A stretch of DNA of 64,000 nucleotides, taken from an uncultured Lachnospiraceae bacterium. Its GTDB lineage: Bacteria; Bacillota; Clostridia; Lachnospirales; Lachnospiraceae. Below, piece by piece: positions 44,402 through 53,978 of the stretch; positions within the stretch are counted from its first letter, which is position 1, and each line of letters opens with the position of its first letter. The notes under the pieces were generated by a model. The model had not been told where the DNA came from. It was given only the letters and a program-made list of their open reading frames with translations, and ran no database searches. The stretch lies in NCBI GenBank assembly GCA_910589195.1, contig CAJUTC010000013.1, positions 10,016 through 74,015 of the forward strand, written 5' to 3'. The position numbers and the translations under genes are program-made.

Positions 44402-46820
44402 AGCCCTTCTCCTTAAACTTTTCAATCAACCTTTGTGCCGTCATGGGAACTTCATTCATATGAACTCCCGTTGCATGCAATATGGCATTACGAATCGCCG
44501 GGGCTACCGGTATGGCAGGCGGCTCTCCAAGGGACTTGTTCCCATAAGGGCCGGTAGGATCCTCTAACTGGATAAATGTTACATTTAATTCCGGCGTATC
44601 CATAGCTGTAGGGATTTTATAGTCCAGCAAGTTATTATTTAATGGCTTTCCGGTTTTTTCATCAATCAAAAGCTCCTCGGAAAGACCGTAGCCTAACCCC
44701 ATGCTCATACCTCCGTGAACCTGGGCCTCTGCCGTTTTGGGGTTAATCAAGATGCCGGAATCGTGAACATTAATTATGTCTTTTACGGTCACCAGTCCTA
44801 AGGGCATATCAATCTCGATTTCTACAAAGCAGCAGCCGGAAGAAAAGGTATTGTCTTTACACTGGTTGGTTTCCTCTGCCGTAATATGAATCGAACGATC
44901 TAGGGAATAGAAGGCTGTATCCGCTACTACCGCCACATCAAACAGTTCTGGTTCCCCTCCTTTTACCAGAATCTTGCTGTCTGCGATTTCCAGCATATCC
45001 CCTGTAATTTCTTCTTCCCGTGAAATGCCTAACGCTTCCCGAATCGTTTCTCCTGCTTCTCTTACCACATCTGCGTAAACGGTTTTTGACAGATCGGTTA
45101 TATCGTGGTTTAGCATATAGGCCGCGTAATCCAATATCTTTTCCCGAAGCCGTTCCCCGCATTTTTTACAGGCCATACCGGATACATACGTTTGACGGGA
45201 TGCATATGCCCCAGTATCAAATGGGGTGGTATCGGTATCCTGGGTGGAAATAATATACACCTTGTCAAAGGAGATTCCTGTGGATTCTGCCGCCATCTGG
45301 GAAAATACCGTATCAGCGCCCTGGCCGATTTCCGTTGCCCCCATGCAAAGCTGGATAGAGCCATCCTGATTCAGTACCATTCTTACGGATGCCGTTTCCA
45401 GAGAAATCGGATGCACCCCGGTCTTGTAGCAGAAAATAGCCATCCCCACTCCACGGCGCACCGGGCCGTCCTGATTTTGGTATGCTTTCCACTTTTCATC
45501 CCATTTAATATGCTTTTTCCCTTCCTCGATACATTTCTTTAAACCATATGTATGGAATGTAATTCCATTAGAAGGATCCACAAATCCTTCTTCCATGCAG
45601 TTTTTCAGCCGGAATTGGCAAGGATCCATATTCAGTTCATAAGACAAGTCATCTGTAAGGCACTCAGCAAACCAGGCTGCCTGAGGAATTCCATATGCCC
45701 TCATGGCTCCTGCCGTAGGCGAAGAGGTGTATACGGTCCAGCAGTCTACCTCCGTTCCTAACTGATCTTGGTATAAGTCCTTAAATACATTGCCGCAGTT
45801 GGCACAAATCGCATGCCCGTGGGATGCGTATCCTCCGTTATTGGCATAAGCATTCAGCTTCCTGGCCAAGATCCGCCCGTCTTTTGTAGCAAGGCCTTTG
45901 CAGAACCCCTTAATCGCATGGCGGGTACGGGTTCCTGAAATGGTTTCTTCCCTGCTGATTTCCAGCCTTACCGCCCGTCCCCCTACGCTGACGGAAAGAA
46001 ACGCGTTTAGCGGTTCATATAGCACATCCTGCTTATTGCCAAACCCTCCGCCAATATACGGTTTCACAATCCGCACCTTTCCAACGGGAATGCCCAAAGC
46101 CTGTGCCGTACACCGCCTTACAATGTGAGGGATCTGGGTGGAAGATACCACCGTAACCTTTCCATTTACATCCACATAAGCCCAGGAAACTGGAAGCTCA
46201 ATGTGGCAATGGGAAATACGGGGGGTATTATATTCTGCTTCAACCGAAACAAGCTGATCCGCGCCATACGTTTCTTTCGCTTCTTTCCAACCATCCTCAT
46301 AAGTAAAATCATTTCTCACCATGGTCATATGCGAATGAACAATCACGTTATCCTTCCGGATATCCGGATGCAGCGGTGTAGCCCCTTCCTTCATGGCTGC
46401 TTCTACCGTAACAATCGGTTCATACTCCTCATACTCCACTTTTACCAGACGGGCCGCCTGAGCCGCCGCCACCTCATTTTCTGCAACTACAGCAGCAATA
46501 TCATCTCCGTAAAGCCGTACCCTTTGATTCAAAATCTTTCTGTCGCAAATATCCTGATGCTTTTCTTCCACGCTCCATGGATGCCCCGCCGTGGGGAATT
46601 GGCAGTCTGGCACATCAAAACATGTGACAATCTTCACTACCCCCGGCACCTTTAACGCTTCTTCCAAATCAAAACGCTTCACCAGGCCGTTTGCGATAGT
46701 GGAATGGATCACTCTGCCGTGGAAGATATCCTTCGGTTCCAGGTCAGCCGTATATTTGGCTTCTCCCGTTACCTTCCCGTAGGCATCCACCCGCGTTTTT
46801 TCCTGCCCCACAATCTTCAT
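44394..46820 (-). CDS. xdhA: Xanthine dehydrogenase-type molybdenum-binding subunit
   Basis: An 808-residue catalytic subunit of the xanthine oxidase family. It has the substrate-channel motifs IVKPYIGGGFGNKQDVLYEP, MGATEIGQGADTVFSQM and the C-terminal SLGEPPAIPVAPAI with the catalytic glutamate in GEPP. It would hydroxylate hypoxanthine and xanthine, or a related heterocycle. The molybdenum cofactor comes from the operon at 5.6-13.3 kb. It is the first gene of an operon with xdhB, xdhC and the permease and has a purine riboswitch 270 bases upstream. Substrate is inferred from the riboswitch and permease. Confidence 0.9.
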   Translation of the reverse strand: MKIVGQEKTRVDAYGKVTGEAKYTADLEPKDIFHGRVIHSTIANGLVKRFDLEEALKVPGVVKIVTCFDVPDCQFPTAGHPWSVEEKHQDICDRKILNQRVRLYGDDIAAVVAENEVAAAQAARLVKVEYEEYEPIVTVEAAMKEGATPLHPDIRKDNVIVHSHMTMVRNDFTYEDGWKEAKETYGADQLVSVEAEYNTPRISHCHIELPVSWAYVDVNGKVTVVSSTQIPHIVRRCTAQALGIPVGKVRIVKPYIGGGFGNKQDVLYEPLNAFLSVSVGGRAVRLEISREETISGTRTRHAIKGFCKGLATKDGRILARKLNAYANNGGYASHGHAICANCGNVFKDLYQDQLGTEVDCWTVYTSSPTAGAMRAYGIPQAAWFAECLTDDLSYELNMDPCQFRLKNCMEEGFVDPSNGITFHTYGLKKCIEEGKKHIKWDEKWKAYQNQDGPVRRGVGMAIFCYKTGVHPISLETASVRMVLNQDGSIQLCMGATEIGQGADTVFSQMAAESTGISFDKVYIISTQDTDTTPFDTGAYASRQTYVSGMACKKCGERLREKILDYAAYMLNHDITDLSKTVYADVVREAGETIREALGISREEEITGDMLEIADSKILVKGGEPELFDVAVVADTAFYSLDRSIHITAEETNQCKDNTFSSGCCFVEIEIDMPLGLVTVKDIINVHDSGILINPKTAEAQVHGGMSMGLGYGLSEELLIDEKTGKPLNNNLLDYKIPTAMDTPELNVTFIQLEDPTGPYGNKSLGEPPAIPVAPAIRNAILHATGVHMNEVPMTAQRLIEKFKEKGYV

Positions 46821-47088
46821 TTCCGCTTTCCTCCTTACTGCTTTTTGAGTACTCTTAAAAGCCTTTGCCTGGTATACAATCCAGATTATATCCGGTCAGT
46901 ACACTAAGCTTGCTTCCTATGATAATAGAATCAGCCAGCCGAAACCTATTAAAAGCAAGGCTTTTGTGAATACCCTTTTGGCGTGTTTTTGCTGCACATT
47001 GGTTCTCTTTCTCAACAAAAATCTTCTACTGCCATTCCTATTTTCCCGTATCTCCCAGCGTCCCTCTAACGCAAAGCTTCCGCATAGC
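46821..47088. other. Long leader between riboswitch and xdhA
   Basis: About 270 bases between the riboswitch terminator and the xdhA start. The minus strand has an open frame here ending GFGWLILLS, a short hydrophobic tail after several Lys/Arg, which could be a small peptide. No clear start with a good ribosome site. AAGGAGG lies before xdhA. Confidence 0.4.
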
Positions 47089-47125
47089 AAAAAGAGCTGA
47101 CTACAAAAAGCTATGTAGTCAACTC
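47089..47125 (-). terminator. Riboswitch-controlled terminator
   Basis: Minus strand GAGTTGACTACA - eight bases - TGTAGTCAGCTC, 12 pairs including a G-T, then TTTTT. The left arm uses the 3' strands of aptamer stems P3 and P1, so aptamer and terminator exclude each other. Confidence 0.8.
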
Positions 47126-47171
47126 TTACGGTAGTTGGTAGAAACTCTGAGCCAATCCTCAGAATATACAT
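47113..47171 (-). ncRNA. Purine riboswitch aptamer (guanine class)
   Basis: The minus-strand sequence folds as the purine aptamer: P1 ATGTA/TACAT, P2 CTGAG/CTCAG with loop GATTGG, the invariant J2/3 AGTTTCTACC, and P3 CAACT/AGTTG with loop CCGTAAG-like. The specificity base in J3/1 (GACTAC) is C, the guanine-type base, not the U of adenine aptamers. The P2 loop is one base shorter than in xpt. It controls the xanthine dehydrogenase operon. The ligand could be guanine, hypoxanthine or xanthine. Confidence 0.85.
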
Positions 47172-47205
47172 ATCTGCAATCGAAGAATTCTATTGAGTTT
47201 CTTTT

Positions 47206-47234
47206 ATTATAGTATCTAAAAATTTTTTAGTCAA
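47206..47234 (-). promoter_or_regulatory. Promoter of the xanthine dehydrogenase operon
   Basis: Minus strand TTGACT (47234-47229), a 17-base spacer and TATAAT (47211-47206). It starts about 35 bases before the aptamer. Confidence 0.8.
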
Positions 47235-47281
47235 TGTTTTATTATCTAATTTTTTTTTGCCATTTTGTCTATTATGCACAA

Positions 47282-48796
47282 TCAGTCTACGTCAAGAAGT
47301 TCAAAATCCTCATCCGCTTCGTCGGAAGATTCTAATTGTTCTTCCTCTGATATCAGAATATCCAAATTTTCCACAGGTTCTATATCCATCTGGGCGGCTG
47401 CCTGCTCTGGCCGGCCTAATGTATCAATAATATCAAAATCCTCATCATCTCTTTCTTCCTCAGCCAGCTCCTCCTCTTCAAAGGCTTGGATTTTTCCTTC
47501 TGTTTCATCCCTGGCTTCCCGGTCTTCCGGCACGACTCGTTCCTTACGAACTTCCCTGCGGTTTTCAAATGCCGGCTCCTTCTCTTTCGGAAGATTGCTT
47601 TGTTTGGAATCTTTTCCGGAACTTCTTGTAGCTAACAGTACAATTACCAAAATCAGCAGTACGGTAGCTACTGCCGCTAAGGCAATAATAATATACATCC
47701 GGAACTGATAATCATCTAGCAGGCTGTTATACTGCCCAATTATTTCTTCCGTTTGTTCTTTCGTATAACCAGACTGTGCCGCCGGATCCAGGAAATACCG
47801 CTGGATCGTTTTTTCAGTCAAATCATACCGATAAAAGCCCTTTTCACCGGTTATATCCATTGCGTAAAAAATGCAATACTGGTGCTCCGTTTCCGAACCC
47901 CAAACCCATCCGGCTACCTGATGCCCGTCAATATTTATGGTAATTCTGGAAAAGACCTCCGGAAGCTCTACCCCTTCTTCTGGCGGCAAAATGGTAATCG
48001 CTTTTTCCGCCGCTTCCAGGCTAACCCCTTCCGTGATTTCAGTATTTAATGTGCCTTCTGTTTCGCCTCCCTCACTTTTCGTTACTGAGATGCTGTAATT
48101 TTTTACAGTAATCCCGTCAGGAGCAGTTACCCGGATAGAAACGGTGTTTTCTCCCATCTGAAGCCCCTCGCTGCCCTCTATGGCAACATGGGAACCTTCC
48201 CCTGCCAAGGCCTGTACCTGAATCTGTTCCACATTCATTCCTACATGAACGGAATAGGTATCAATCAGCGGAGAAAATTCCGGCGTTAAGGTTCCCGGTG
48301 CCACAGCTAACATGGTCAAAAGGCCTTCTGCTGTTTCGGCCCCAGTGGAAGCGGCAGTAATGGTGGAACTGCCCTGGTGGCTGATAGTAAGCGGCTGGGA
48401 ATTATTATCATATACCTCCTGGGAACTAATGGTAATCTGGCTGGCGCCTTCCTTGATCAACTGGAACCGCATGGAAAACACAATATTTGACAAATCCGCA
48501 GGATCCGGGCCTCCTCTTGCCCGAAGGGTTCCGGCCCCGCCTTCCACGCTATTGCCGTCAATAAACCTTAAAGCAGAAGAATCGTAAGCCAGTATCATAT
48601 CTGCGCTTCCTAAGGATCCGTCTTCTGTGCTGATCTTCATGTTTACAGTCACTTCCTGGCCTACTTCCCCGGAAGGATCAGAAAATGTAATTTTCCCGCT
48701 GGCTGCCATGGAAACCAGCAGCCCTGCCGGCATGATTGCCCACATAATGCATGTAAGCAAAATTCCAGCCAATGCTTGCTTTATCTTTTTACTCAT
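47282..48796 (-). CDS. Membrane-anchored protein with cohesin-like and cadherin-like domains
   Basis: A 504-residue envelope protein. A signal peptide is followed by a cohesin-like domain (residues about 35-150: FSDPSGEVGQEVTVNMKI, FSMRFQLI). A cadherin-like beta-sandwich follows (residues about 160-245: PEFSPLIDTYSVHVGMNVEQ). A single TM helix (MYIIIALAAVATVLLILVIVLL) then precedes an acidic cytoplasmic tail with many Glu/Asp. Function unknown. It follows the 48812-50881 gene by 15 bases and is probably made with it. No dockerin is visible, so a cellulosome role is not implied. Confidence 0.75.
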   Translation of the reverse strand: MSKKIKQALAGILLTCIMWAIMPAGLLVSMAASGKITFSDPSGEVGQEVTVNMKISTEDGSLGSADMILAYDSSALRFIDGNSVEGGAGTLRARGGPDPADLSNIVFSMRFQLIKEGASQITISSQEVYDNNSQPLTISHQGSSTITAASTGAETAEGLLTMLAVAPGTLTPEFSPLIDTYSVHVGMNVEQIQVQALAGEGSHVAIEGSEGLQMGENTVSIRVTAPDGITVKNYSISVTKSEGGETEGTLNTEITEGVSLEAAEKAITILPPEEGVELPEVFSRITINIDGHQVAGWVWGSETEHQYCIFYAMDITGEKGFYRYDLTEKTIQRYFLDPAAQSGYTKEQTEEIIGQYNSLLDDYQFRMYIIIALAAVATVLLILVIVLLATRSSGKDSKQSNLPKEKEPAFENRREVRKERVVPEDREARDETEGKIQAFEEEELAEEERDDEDFDIIDTLGRPEQAAAQMDIEPVENLDILISEEEQLESSDEADEDFELLDVD

Positions 48797-48811
48797 TGTT
48801 CTATCTCCAGT

Positions 48812-50881
48812 CTAATTTACAATCGTTACATTACTCCCGCCAGGGCCTGTTTGAATTCCTGAGCTTGTACCGCTTCCCGGATCACCATATCCCGGGCCGC
48901 TGCCTGTCCCTCCAGAACCGGAGCCTTGAGCCTGACCGCTTCCGCTTACCCCGTTTTGGCGAATCCGTACCGTATACTCTCTGACAGTGCCATCCTGTGC
49001 TGTAACTATAATTCTTACATCCGTAACCGTACCTGTCAGATTTATAGTACCTGCCCCGCTGATCTGGGCAGAAGAATCCACGGCAGTTGCACGGAGCATC
49101 ACGCTGGATACCGTAGGATCCACAGTTACTTCATAAAAATTGGTATCCTGGTTAAAAGCCGGAGCCAGCGCATATCCATCAATACTGATGGCTGAAAGTT
49201 TATTATTGGGACTTCCGTCAGAAGAAGGCTTAGGGCAAGGTTCCACCGGCATATTCCTGTAAATCGGAATCATAAACTGCATAGGCGCCTGACGCATGGA
49301 CTGGGAATAAGCGCCTGCCATTTTAGCCCCTTCTGATGCCGCCCCTTCTATATTTGTCATATATTGATGTTTATAAAGATTGCTTCCCTGTACATTAAAC
49401 TTCTTTAAATAAAAGGTATTCTGGCCTGCCTGGACATACGTTTGGCCATATTGGCAGGCGCCTCCGATAATAGCCTTGTCCACGCTGTTCCAAGGCCGCA
49501 TATAATCACCTGGCTGGGAAGCATACCAAAGTCCCCTTTGTACGGCTGTCATTCCATTACTTGCGTAAGCTTCAAAGTTAAAAAAGTTGTAATACCCGTT
49601 TGCTCCTGAAATGGATTCACTTTGGCCTTGCGAACCCTGCTCCTGCAAGATCATGGCAGCTAAAACATATGGATTTACACCAGACTGTACTGCCGCCTGC
49701 ATCAGAATATCCACATAAGGCACAGTACCTCCTGTATAGGGAGTTTCTGAATTTCCGGAACCAATGCCAGGATTGGCGTTTGCCGCTGCAGTTTCTGTGG
49801 GAGTACTGCCGGAAGAAGAGCTTTGCTGTTCTCCAGGCCCTACCCGGATTACGGTAGCCGCCACCCGCTGGACTTTATGAGGGCTAATGGATAGCTCTGG
49901 CTCTGCCCTGCTTATATTTGTCCCTGGCGGAACTCCCACCTGCACATCCAACGGAACTCCTCCTGTCAAGCTGCCATACCCAGGGCCGTATTCTGTACTG
50001 CCAGTACCTGTACCTGGGTTTTGACTGTTTTCAACCGACGGCCCCGTACTGCCTCCACCAGTTCCCTGGTTATTCCCTCCTTGGGAAGCTGTGCTTCCTG
50101 TCCAGGTATCTCCAACCGCTGCCGCCCCTTCCAGAAATGTTCCCTTAACCAGAGTGGCCAGACCTTCCCGTGTATGGATGGAAGGATCATAGCTTTGTCC
50201 TAAAAACTGAAATATGTAGGTTTCATTTAAAAAATTCCTTGGATCCATAAAATGACGGATAATACTCTCGCTGGCTGCCACCCAGCCGCTTCCGTCAAAT
50301 CCGGGCCAGGTATTGGTGGCCCAGTCATAAGCGCCATCTGCTGTTGATTTCCAGGAAGAAGGCCTTTGGCTGCTGACCAAATTTCTTCCCACCAAGCTCT
50401 CATTTTGGATTACCTCGTTCCAGTCCAAACCTGTATCAAACGCGGTAAAGATCCACTGGGGATAGCGGGAATGAAGCTCCCGAAGGCCTGGACGGTACGA
50501 TTCCGGAAATCCTTGGGCAGTTAAATAAGTTTCAAAATTAGTATCTGTGGTATAAGTAGCAGGAAATTTAATATAAGTTGACAGCACATATCCTGTGGCT
50601 GCAACGCCGCCGCTTCCGGTAAAACGGATTTGATACCAGACCGCCCCGTCGCTGGCTGCCGCTTCATTAATTACCATAACTTGGGCGCCATAATCCAGCT
50701 TTCCCACAATAGAGTATCCTACGCCAGGGCCGCTGCGCACATTTAGCGAAGTGGCCTGCACACTGGCAGGCTGCTCTGCGCCAAAGCTGCTTTTCATCAG
50801 ACCAAAAAACGAAAAGGGGGATTCCAGTATCATAAAAAGGCTCAGACCAAATGCCAAACTCTTTTTCCAGATTTTCTTCAT
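48812..50881 (-). CDS. Secreted peptidoglycan hydrolase with SH3 and glucosaminidase-like domains
   Basis: A 689-residue secreted protein. After the signal peptide comes an SH3b domain (SLNVRSGPGVGYSIVGKL). A glucosaminidase-like (GH73-related) region is split by a Gly/Ser/Thr/Gln-rich linker: PESYRPGLRELHSRYPQWIF and later NPYVLAAMILQEQGSQG with YYNFFNFEAYASNGM. A cadherin-like domain (SIDGYALAPAFNQDTNFYEV) and a Gly-rich tail follow. It would cut or remodel cell wall. It shares an operon with the membrane protein at 47282-48796. Confidence 0.8.
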   Translation of the reverse strand: MKKIWKKSLAFGLSLFMILESPFSFFGLMKSSFGAEQPASVQATSLNVRSGPGVGYSIVGKLDYGAQVMVINEAAASDGAVWYQIRFTGSGGVAATGYVLSTYIKFPATYTTDTNFETYLTAQGFPESYRPGLRELHSRYPQWIFTAFDTGLDWNEVIQNESLVGRNLVSSQRPSSWKSTADGAYDWATNTWPGFDGSGWVAASESIIRHFMDPRNFLNETYIFQFLGQSYDPSIHTREGLATLVKGTFLEGAAAVGDTWTGSTASQGGNNQGTGGGSTGPSVENSQNPGTGTGSTEYGPGYGSLTGGVPLDVQVGVPPGTNISRAEPELSISPHKVQRVAATVIRVGPGEQQSSSSGSTPTETAAANANPGIGSGNSETPYTGGTVPYVDILMQAAVQSGVNPYVLAAMILQEQGSQGQSESISGANGYYNFFNFEAYASNGMTAVQRGLWYASQPGDYMRPWNSVDKAIIGGACQYGQTYVQAGQNTFYLKKFNVQGSNLYKHQYMTNIEGAASEGAKMAGAYSQSMRQAPMQFMIPIYRNMPVEPCPKPSSDGSPNNKLSAISIDGYALAPAFNQDTNFYEVTVDPTVSSVMLRATAVDSSAQISGAGTINLTGTVTDVRIIVTAQDGTVREYTVRIRQNGVSGSGQAQGSGSGGTGSGPGYGDPGSGTSSGIQTGPGGSNVTIVN

Positions 50882-50943
50882 TTATCTTCTCCTAATCGGT
50901 ACCTTATGGTATGTATATCGTTAGTCAAAAATGTATCTCATCT

Positions 50944-50972
50944 ATTATAATGACAAATTTCTTAAGAGTCAA
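50944..50972 (-). promoter_or_regulatory. Promoter of the cell-wall hydrolase operon
   Basis: Minus strand TTGACT (50972-50967), a 17-base spacer and TATAAT (50949-50944), about 60 bases before the start codon. Confidence 0.75.
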
Positions 50973-51223
50973 TAAATTCTGGAGAAAGTTCACAAGGAAA
51001 CCGGAATTTGTAAGATTTCGTAAAAAAAATAAAAGGACTTTTTGCCATTCAGGATTAAGGTGTTAAAAGGTATTTACGCTAATTATTGTGTAAATTGTTT
51101 CAAAATTATAGCCAAAACAGTTCTGATTAAGTTACTTAATTGAGGGCAATTCATCATACGAATCACGAGTAATTGATACAATTTATTTTTGAAAGACCTT
51201 TTGACATCCTAACCCTATAAAGC
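50973..51223. other. AT-rich intergenic region
   Basis: About 250 bases without a visible gene, part of a gap of over 400 bases. Only AT-rich sequence was found; no clear hairpin or repeat. Confidence 0.4.
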
Positions 51224-51285
51224 AAAAAAGCAGATAAGAACTTGCCTTTGTAACACAAAGGCGTGTATTTCTCATCTGCTTCTTT
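51224..51285 (-). terminator. Terminator of the decarboxylase cluster
   Basis: Outer stem AGCAGAT with ATCTGCT and inner stem GCCTTTG-TAACA-CAAAGGC, followed on the minus strand by TTTTTT. It lies about 25 bases after the last gene. Confidence 0.8.
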
Positions 51286-51309
51286 TTCCGCTTTTTAACC
51301 AGCTAATCC

Positions 51310-52722
51310 TTATACTGGGTAAGCCTTGCTTTCCTTATCAGCAGCAGCCTGATCGATTTTCGTCTGCTGTGCCTCACGATACTGGAAAAACTCTTTTGCT
51401 ACCGCTGGGAACAGCGCATAGGACAATACATCCTCATCCTGCTGCTTCCATTGAGCACACTCTTTTTCAAACTTAGGAAGCTCTGGCTCAATTAAATCTG
51501 CCGGGCGGCAGGTAATGGGTTCTGCATCCCCAATGATCTTCCGCTGTACCACCGGATCGAATGGCTTTACCGTCTGGCCGAATTCGCCCATCATAATCTT
51601 TTTGGACTCCTTGGGAACCAGCTTATAGCGTTCGCCGGAAATTACATTCATAACAGCCTGGGTTCCTACAATCTGGGAAGAAGGAGTAACCAGAGGCGGT
51701 TCTCCGAAATCCTTACGAACTCTAGGAATCTCTTCCAATACTGCCTGATACTTATCTTCCTGGCCTGCTTCCTTCAACTGGCTTACCAGGTTGGATAACA
51801 TACCGCCAGGAACCTGATACTGTAACGTCTTAATATTTACGCCTAATACCTTTGGATTTAACAGACCGCTTGCCAAAGCTTCTTCACGGATAGGACGGAA
51901 ATATTCTGCAATCTCGGCCAAAAGGCTTAAATCATATCCTGTATCATAAGGAGTTCCCCGGAAGGTTTCTACCATAACCTCCGTAGCCGGCTGGCTGGTT
52001 CCAAGCGCCAAAGGCGACATTGCACAGTCAATAATATCACAGCCAGCTTCCACTGCCTTTAAATATGTCATGGAAGCTACGCCAGATGTGTAGTGGGTGT
52101 GCAGGTCAATTGGAAGGGAAGTCCCTTCTTTCAACGCATGTACCAGTTCGTCTGCCGCGTAAGGAGTCAAAAGACCGGCCATATCCTTAATACACAGGGA
52201 ATCTGCGCCCATGTCTTCGATCCTCTTTGCGATATCCTTCCAGTAATCCAATGTATAGGCATCTCCTAAGGTATAAGACAGGGCAATCTGCGCATGGCCC
52301 TTCTCTCGGTTTGTAGCCTTTACAGCGGTTTGCAGGTTGCGGATATCATTCAGACAGTCAAAAATACGGATAATATCAATTCCATTGGCAATGGATTTCT
52401 GGACAAAGTATTCTACCACGTCATCTGCATAATGGTTATAGCCTAATATATTCTGTCCGCGGAACAGCATCTGAAGCTTTGTATTCTTAAATCCGGCTCT
52501 TAGCTTCCTGAGTCTTTCCCAGGGATCTTCTTTCAAGAAACGCAAGGACGCGTCAAAGGTTGCGCCGCCCCAGCATTCTACTGAATGATAGCCAACCTGA
52601 TCCATCTTTTCGATAATGGGAAGCATCTGCTCGGTAGACATTCTGGTTGCAAGCAAAGACTGATGGGCATCACGAAGAATGGTTTCCACTATCTTTACCG
52701 GCTTTTTTTGTGTATCTGCCAT
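51310..52722 (-). CDS. Oxaloacetate decarboxylase / pyruvate carboxyltransferase alpha subunit
   Basis: A 470-residue carboxyltransferase of the pyruvate/oxaloacetate type (PycB/OadA catalytic domain) without its own biotin domain. Signatures: IVETILRDAHQSLLATRM, ECWGGATFDASLRFL, LHTHYTSGVASMTYLKA (metal-binding histidines) and the conserved lysine region in DSLCIKDMAGLL. It would move CO2 between oxaloacetate/pyruvate and the biotin on the carrier at 53979-54350. It is the last gene of the Na+-pump cluster. Confidence 0.92.
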   Translation of the reverse strand: MADTQKKPVKIVETILRDAHQSLLATRMSTEQMLPIIEKMDQVGYHSVECWGGATFDASLRFLKEDPWERLRKLRAGFKNTKLQMLFRGQNILGYNHYADDVVEYFVQKSIANGIDIIRIFDCLNDIRNLQTAVKATNREKGHAQIALSYTLGDAYTLDYWKDIAKRIEDMGADSLCIKDMAGLLTPYAADELVHALKEGTSLPIDLHTHYTSGVASMTYLKAVEAGCDIIDCAMSPLALGTSQPATEVMVETFRGTPYDTGYDLSLLAEIAEYFRPIREEALASGLLNPKVLGVNIKTLQYQVPGGMLSNLVSQLKEAGQEDKYQAVLEEIPRVRKDFGEPPLVTPSSQIVGTQAVMNVISGERYKLVPKESKKIMMGEFGQTVKPFDPVVQRKIIGDAEPITCRPADLIEPELPKFEKECAQWKQQDEDVLSYALFPAVAKEFFQYREAQQTKIDQAAADKESKAYPV

Positions 52723-52785
52723 GATTTATTTCCTCCTAAAAAATATAGATTTCATTACCTGAATTCTGTTATGGGGCGAAAAGGC

Positions 52786-53931
52786 CTACACCCCGAATAT
52801 GGCCATAAAGGCGCCGGCCGCAACAGCCGTACCGATAACGCCTGCTACATTTGGCCCCATAGCATGCATCAACAGGAAGTTGGTAGGATCTGCTTCTGCG
52901 CCCACCTTCTGGGATACACGGGCTGCCATAGGCACCGCGGATACGCCTGCGGAACCGATCAGAGGATTTACCTTTCCTCCGGTCAGCTTGCACATAGCCT
53001 TTCCAAACAGCACGCCTGCGGAAGTTCCGATAGCAAACGCAATCAGGCCTAACGCTACGATTTTAATGGTATCCCAGTTAAGGAATGCCTCAGCGCTGGT
53101 GGACGCGCCTACAGAGGTACCCAGAAGGATTACCACAATATACATCAAAGCGTTGGAAGCGGTTTCTGTTAACTGCTTAACCACGCCAGATTCACGGAAC
53201 AGGTTGCCTAACATCAGCATACCAACCAGAGGAGCTGTGGAAGGCAAAATCAGACACACAATCGTAGTAACGATAATTGGGAACAAAATCTTTTCCAGCT
53301 TGGAAACCGGACGAAGCTGCTCCATCTTAATCTTACGTTCTTTCTCCGTAGTTAACAGCTTCATAATAGGAGGCTGGATAATAGGAACTAGGGCCATGTA
53401 AGAATAAGCCGCTACCGCAATCGGCCCCATCAAGGTAGACTGTCCCAGTTTACCAGCAAGGAAGATAGAAGTAGGGCCGTCAGCGCCGCCGATAATCGAG
53501 ATAGCCGCTGCCGCCTTCCCGTTAAATCCCATTAAAATCGCAAAGAAATACGCGCTGTAGATACCAAACTGAGCCGCTGCCCCCAAAAGGAAGCTCTTGG
53601 GGTTCGCAATCAGCGGGCCAAAGTCCGTCATGGCGCCTACACCCATAAAGATCAAGGATGGCAGGATACTCCACTCATCCAGGATAAAGAAGTAGTGTAA
53701 CAAACCGCCTACTCCGTTAGAAGTTTCTTCAGGAGATGCCATAATATCCGGGTAAATATTAACCAAAAGCATACCAAATGCAATCGGCACCAGCAGCAAA
53801 GGCTCAAAACCTTTACGGATAGCTAAGTAAAGAAATACGAAAGCCACACCGATCATAAGGAAATTGCCTATGGTTAAATTAAAGAATGCCATCTGATGAA
53901 GAAGGTTATTAAATGTACTTGCAAAATCCAT
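52786..53931 (-). CDS. Sodium-translocating decarboxylase beta subunit
   Basis: A 381-residue membrane protein of the OadB/GcdB/MmdB family, about nine to ten TM helices. It has GVGAMTDFGPLIANPKSFLLG (with the Na+-site aspartate), SIIGGADGPTSIFL and NPLIGSAGVSAVPMAARV. The subunit decarboxylates carboxybiotin and pumps Na+ out of the cell. It could work with either carboxyltransferase of this cluster. Gaps of about 50-60 bases to both neighbours. Confidence 0.95.
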   Translation of the reverse strand: MDFASTFNNLLHQMAFFNLTIGNFLMIGVAFVFLYLAIRKGFEPLLLVPIAFGMLLVNIYPDIMASPEETSNGVGGLLHYFFILDEWSILPSLIFMGVGAMTDFGPLIANPKSFLLGAAAQFGIYSAYFFAILMGFNGKAAAAISIIGGADGPTSIFLAGKLGQSTLMGPIAVAAYSYMALVPIIQPPIMKLLTTEKERKIKMEQLRPVSKLEKILFPIIVTTIVCLILPSTAPLVGMLMLGNLFRESGVVKQLTETASNALMYIVVILLGTSVGASTSAEAFLNWDTIKIVALGLIAFAIGTSAGVLFGKAMCKLTGGKVNPLIGSAGVSAVPMAARVSQKVGAEADPTNFLLMHAMGPNVAGVIGTAVAAGAFMAIFGV

Positions 53932-53978
53932 ATTGAATCCCTCCGTCAGGAATGCATAATTTATGCATCTTCTTCATT

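Noticed and set aside
46917..47171. Minus-strand open frame between the riboswitch and xdhA, with a hydrophobic end
   Set aside because: Its start lies in the aptamer and its body crosses the terminator hairpin; no ribosome site. Only a shorter internal peptide might be made.
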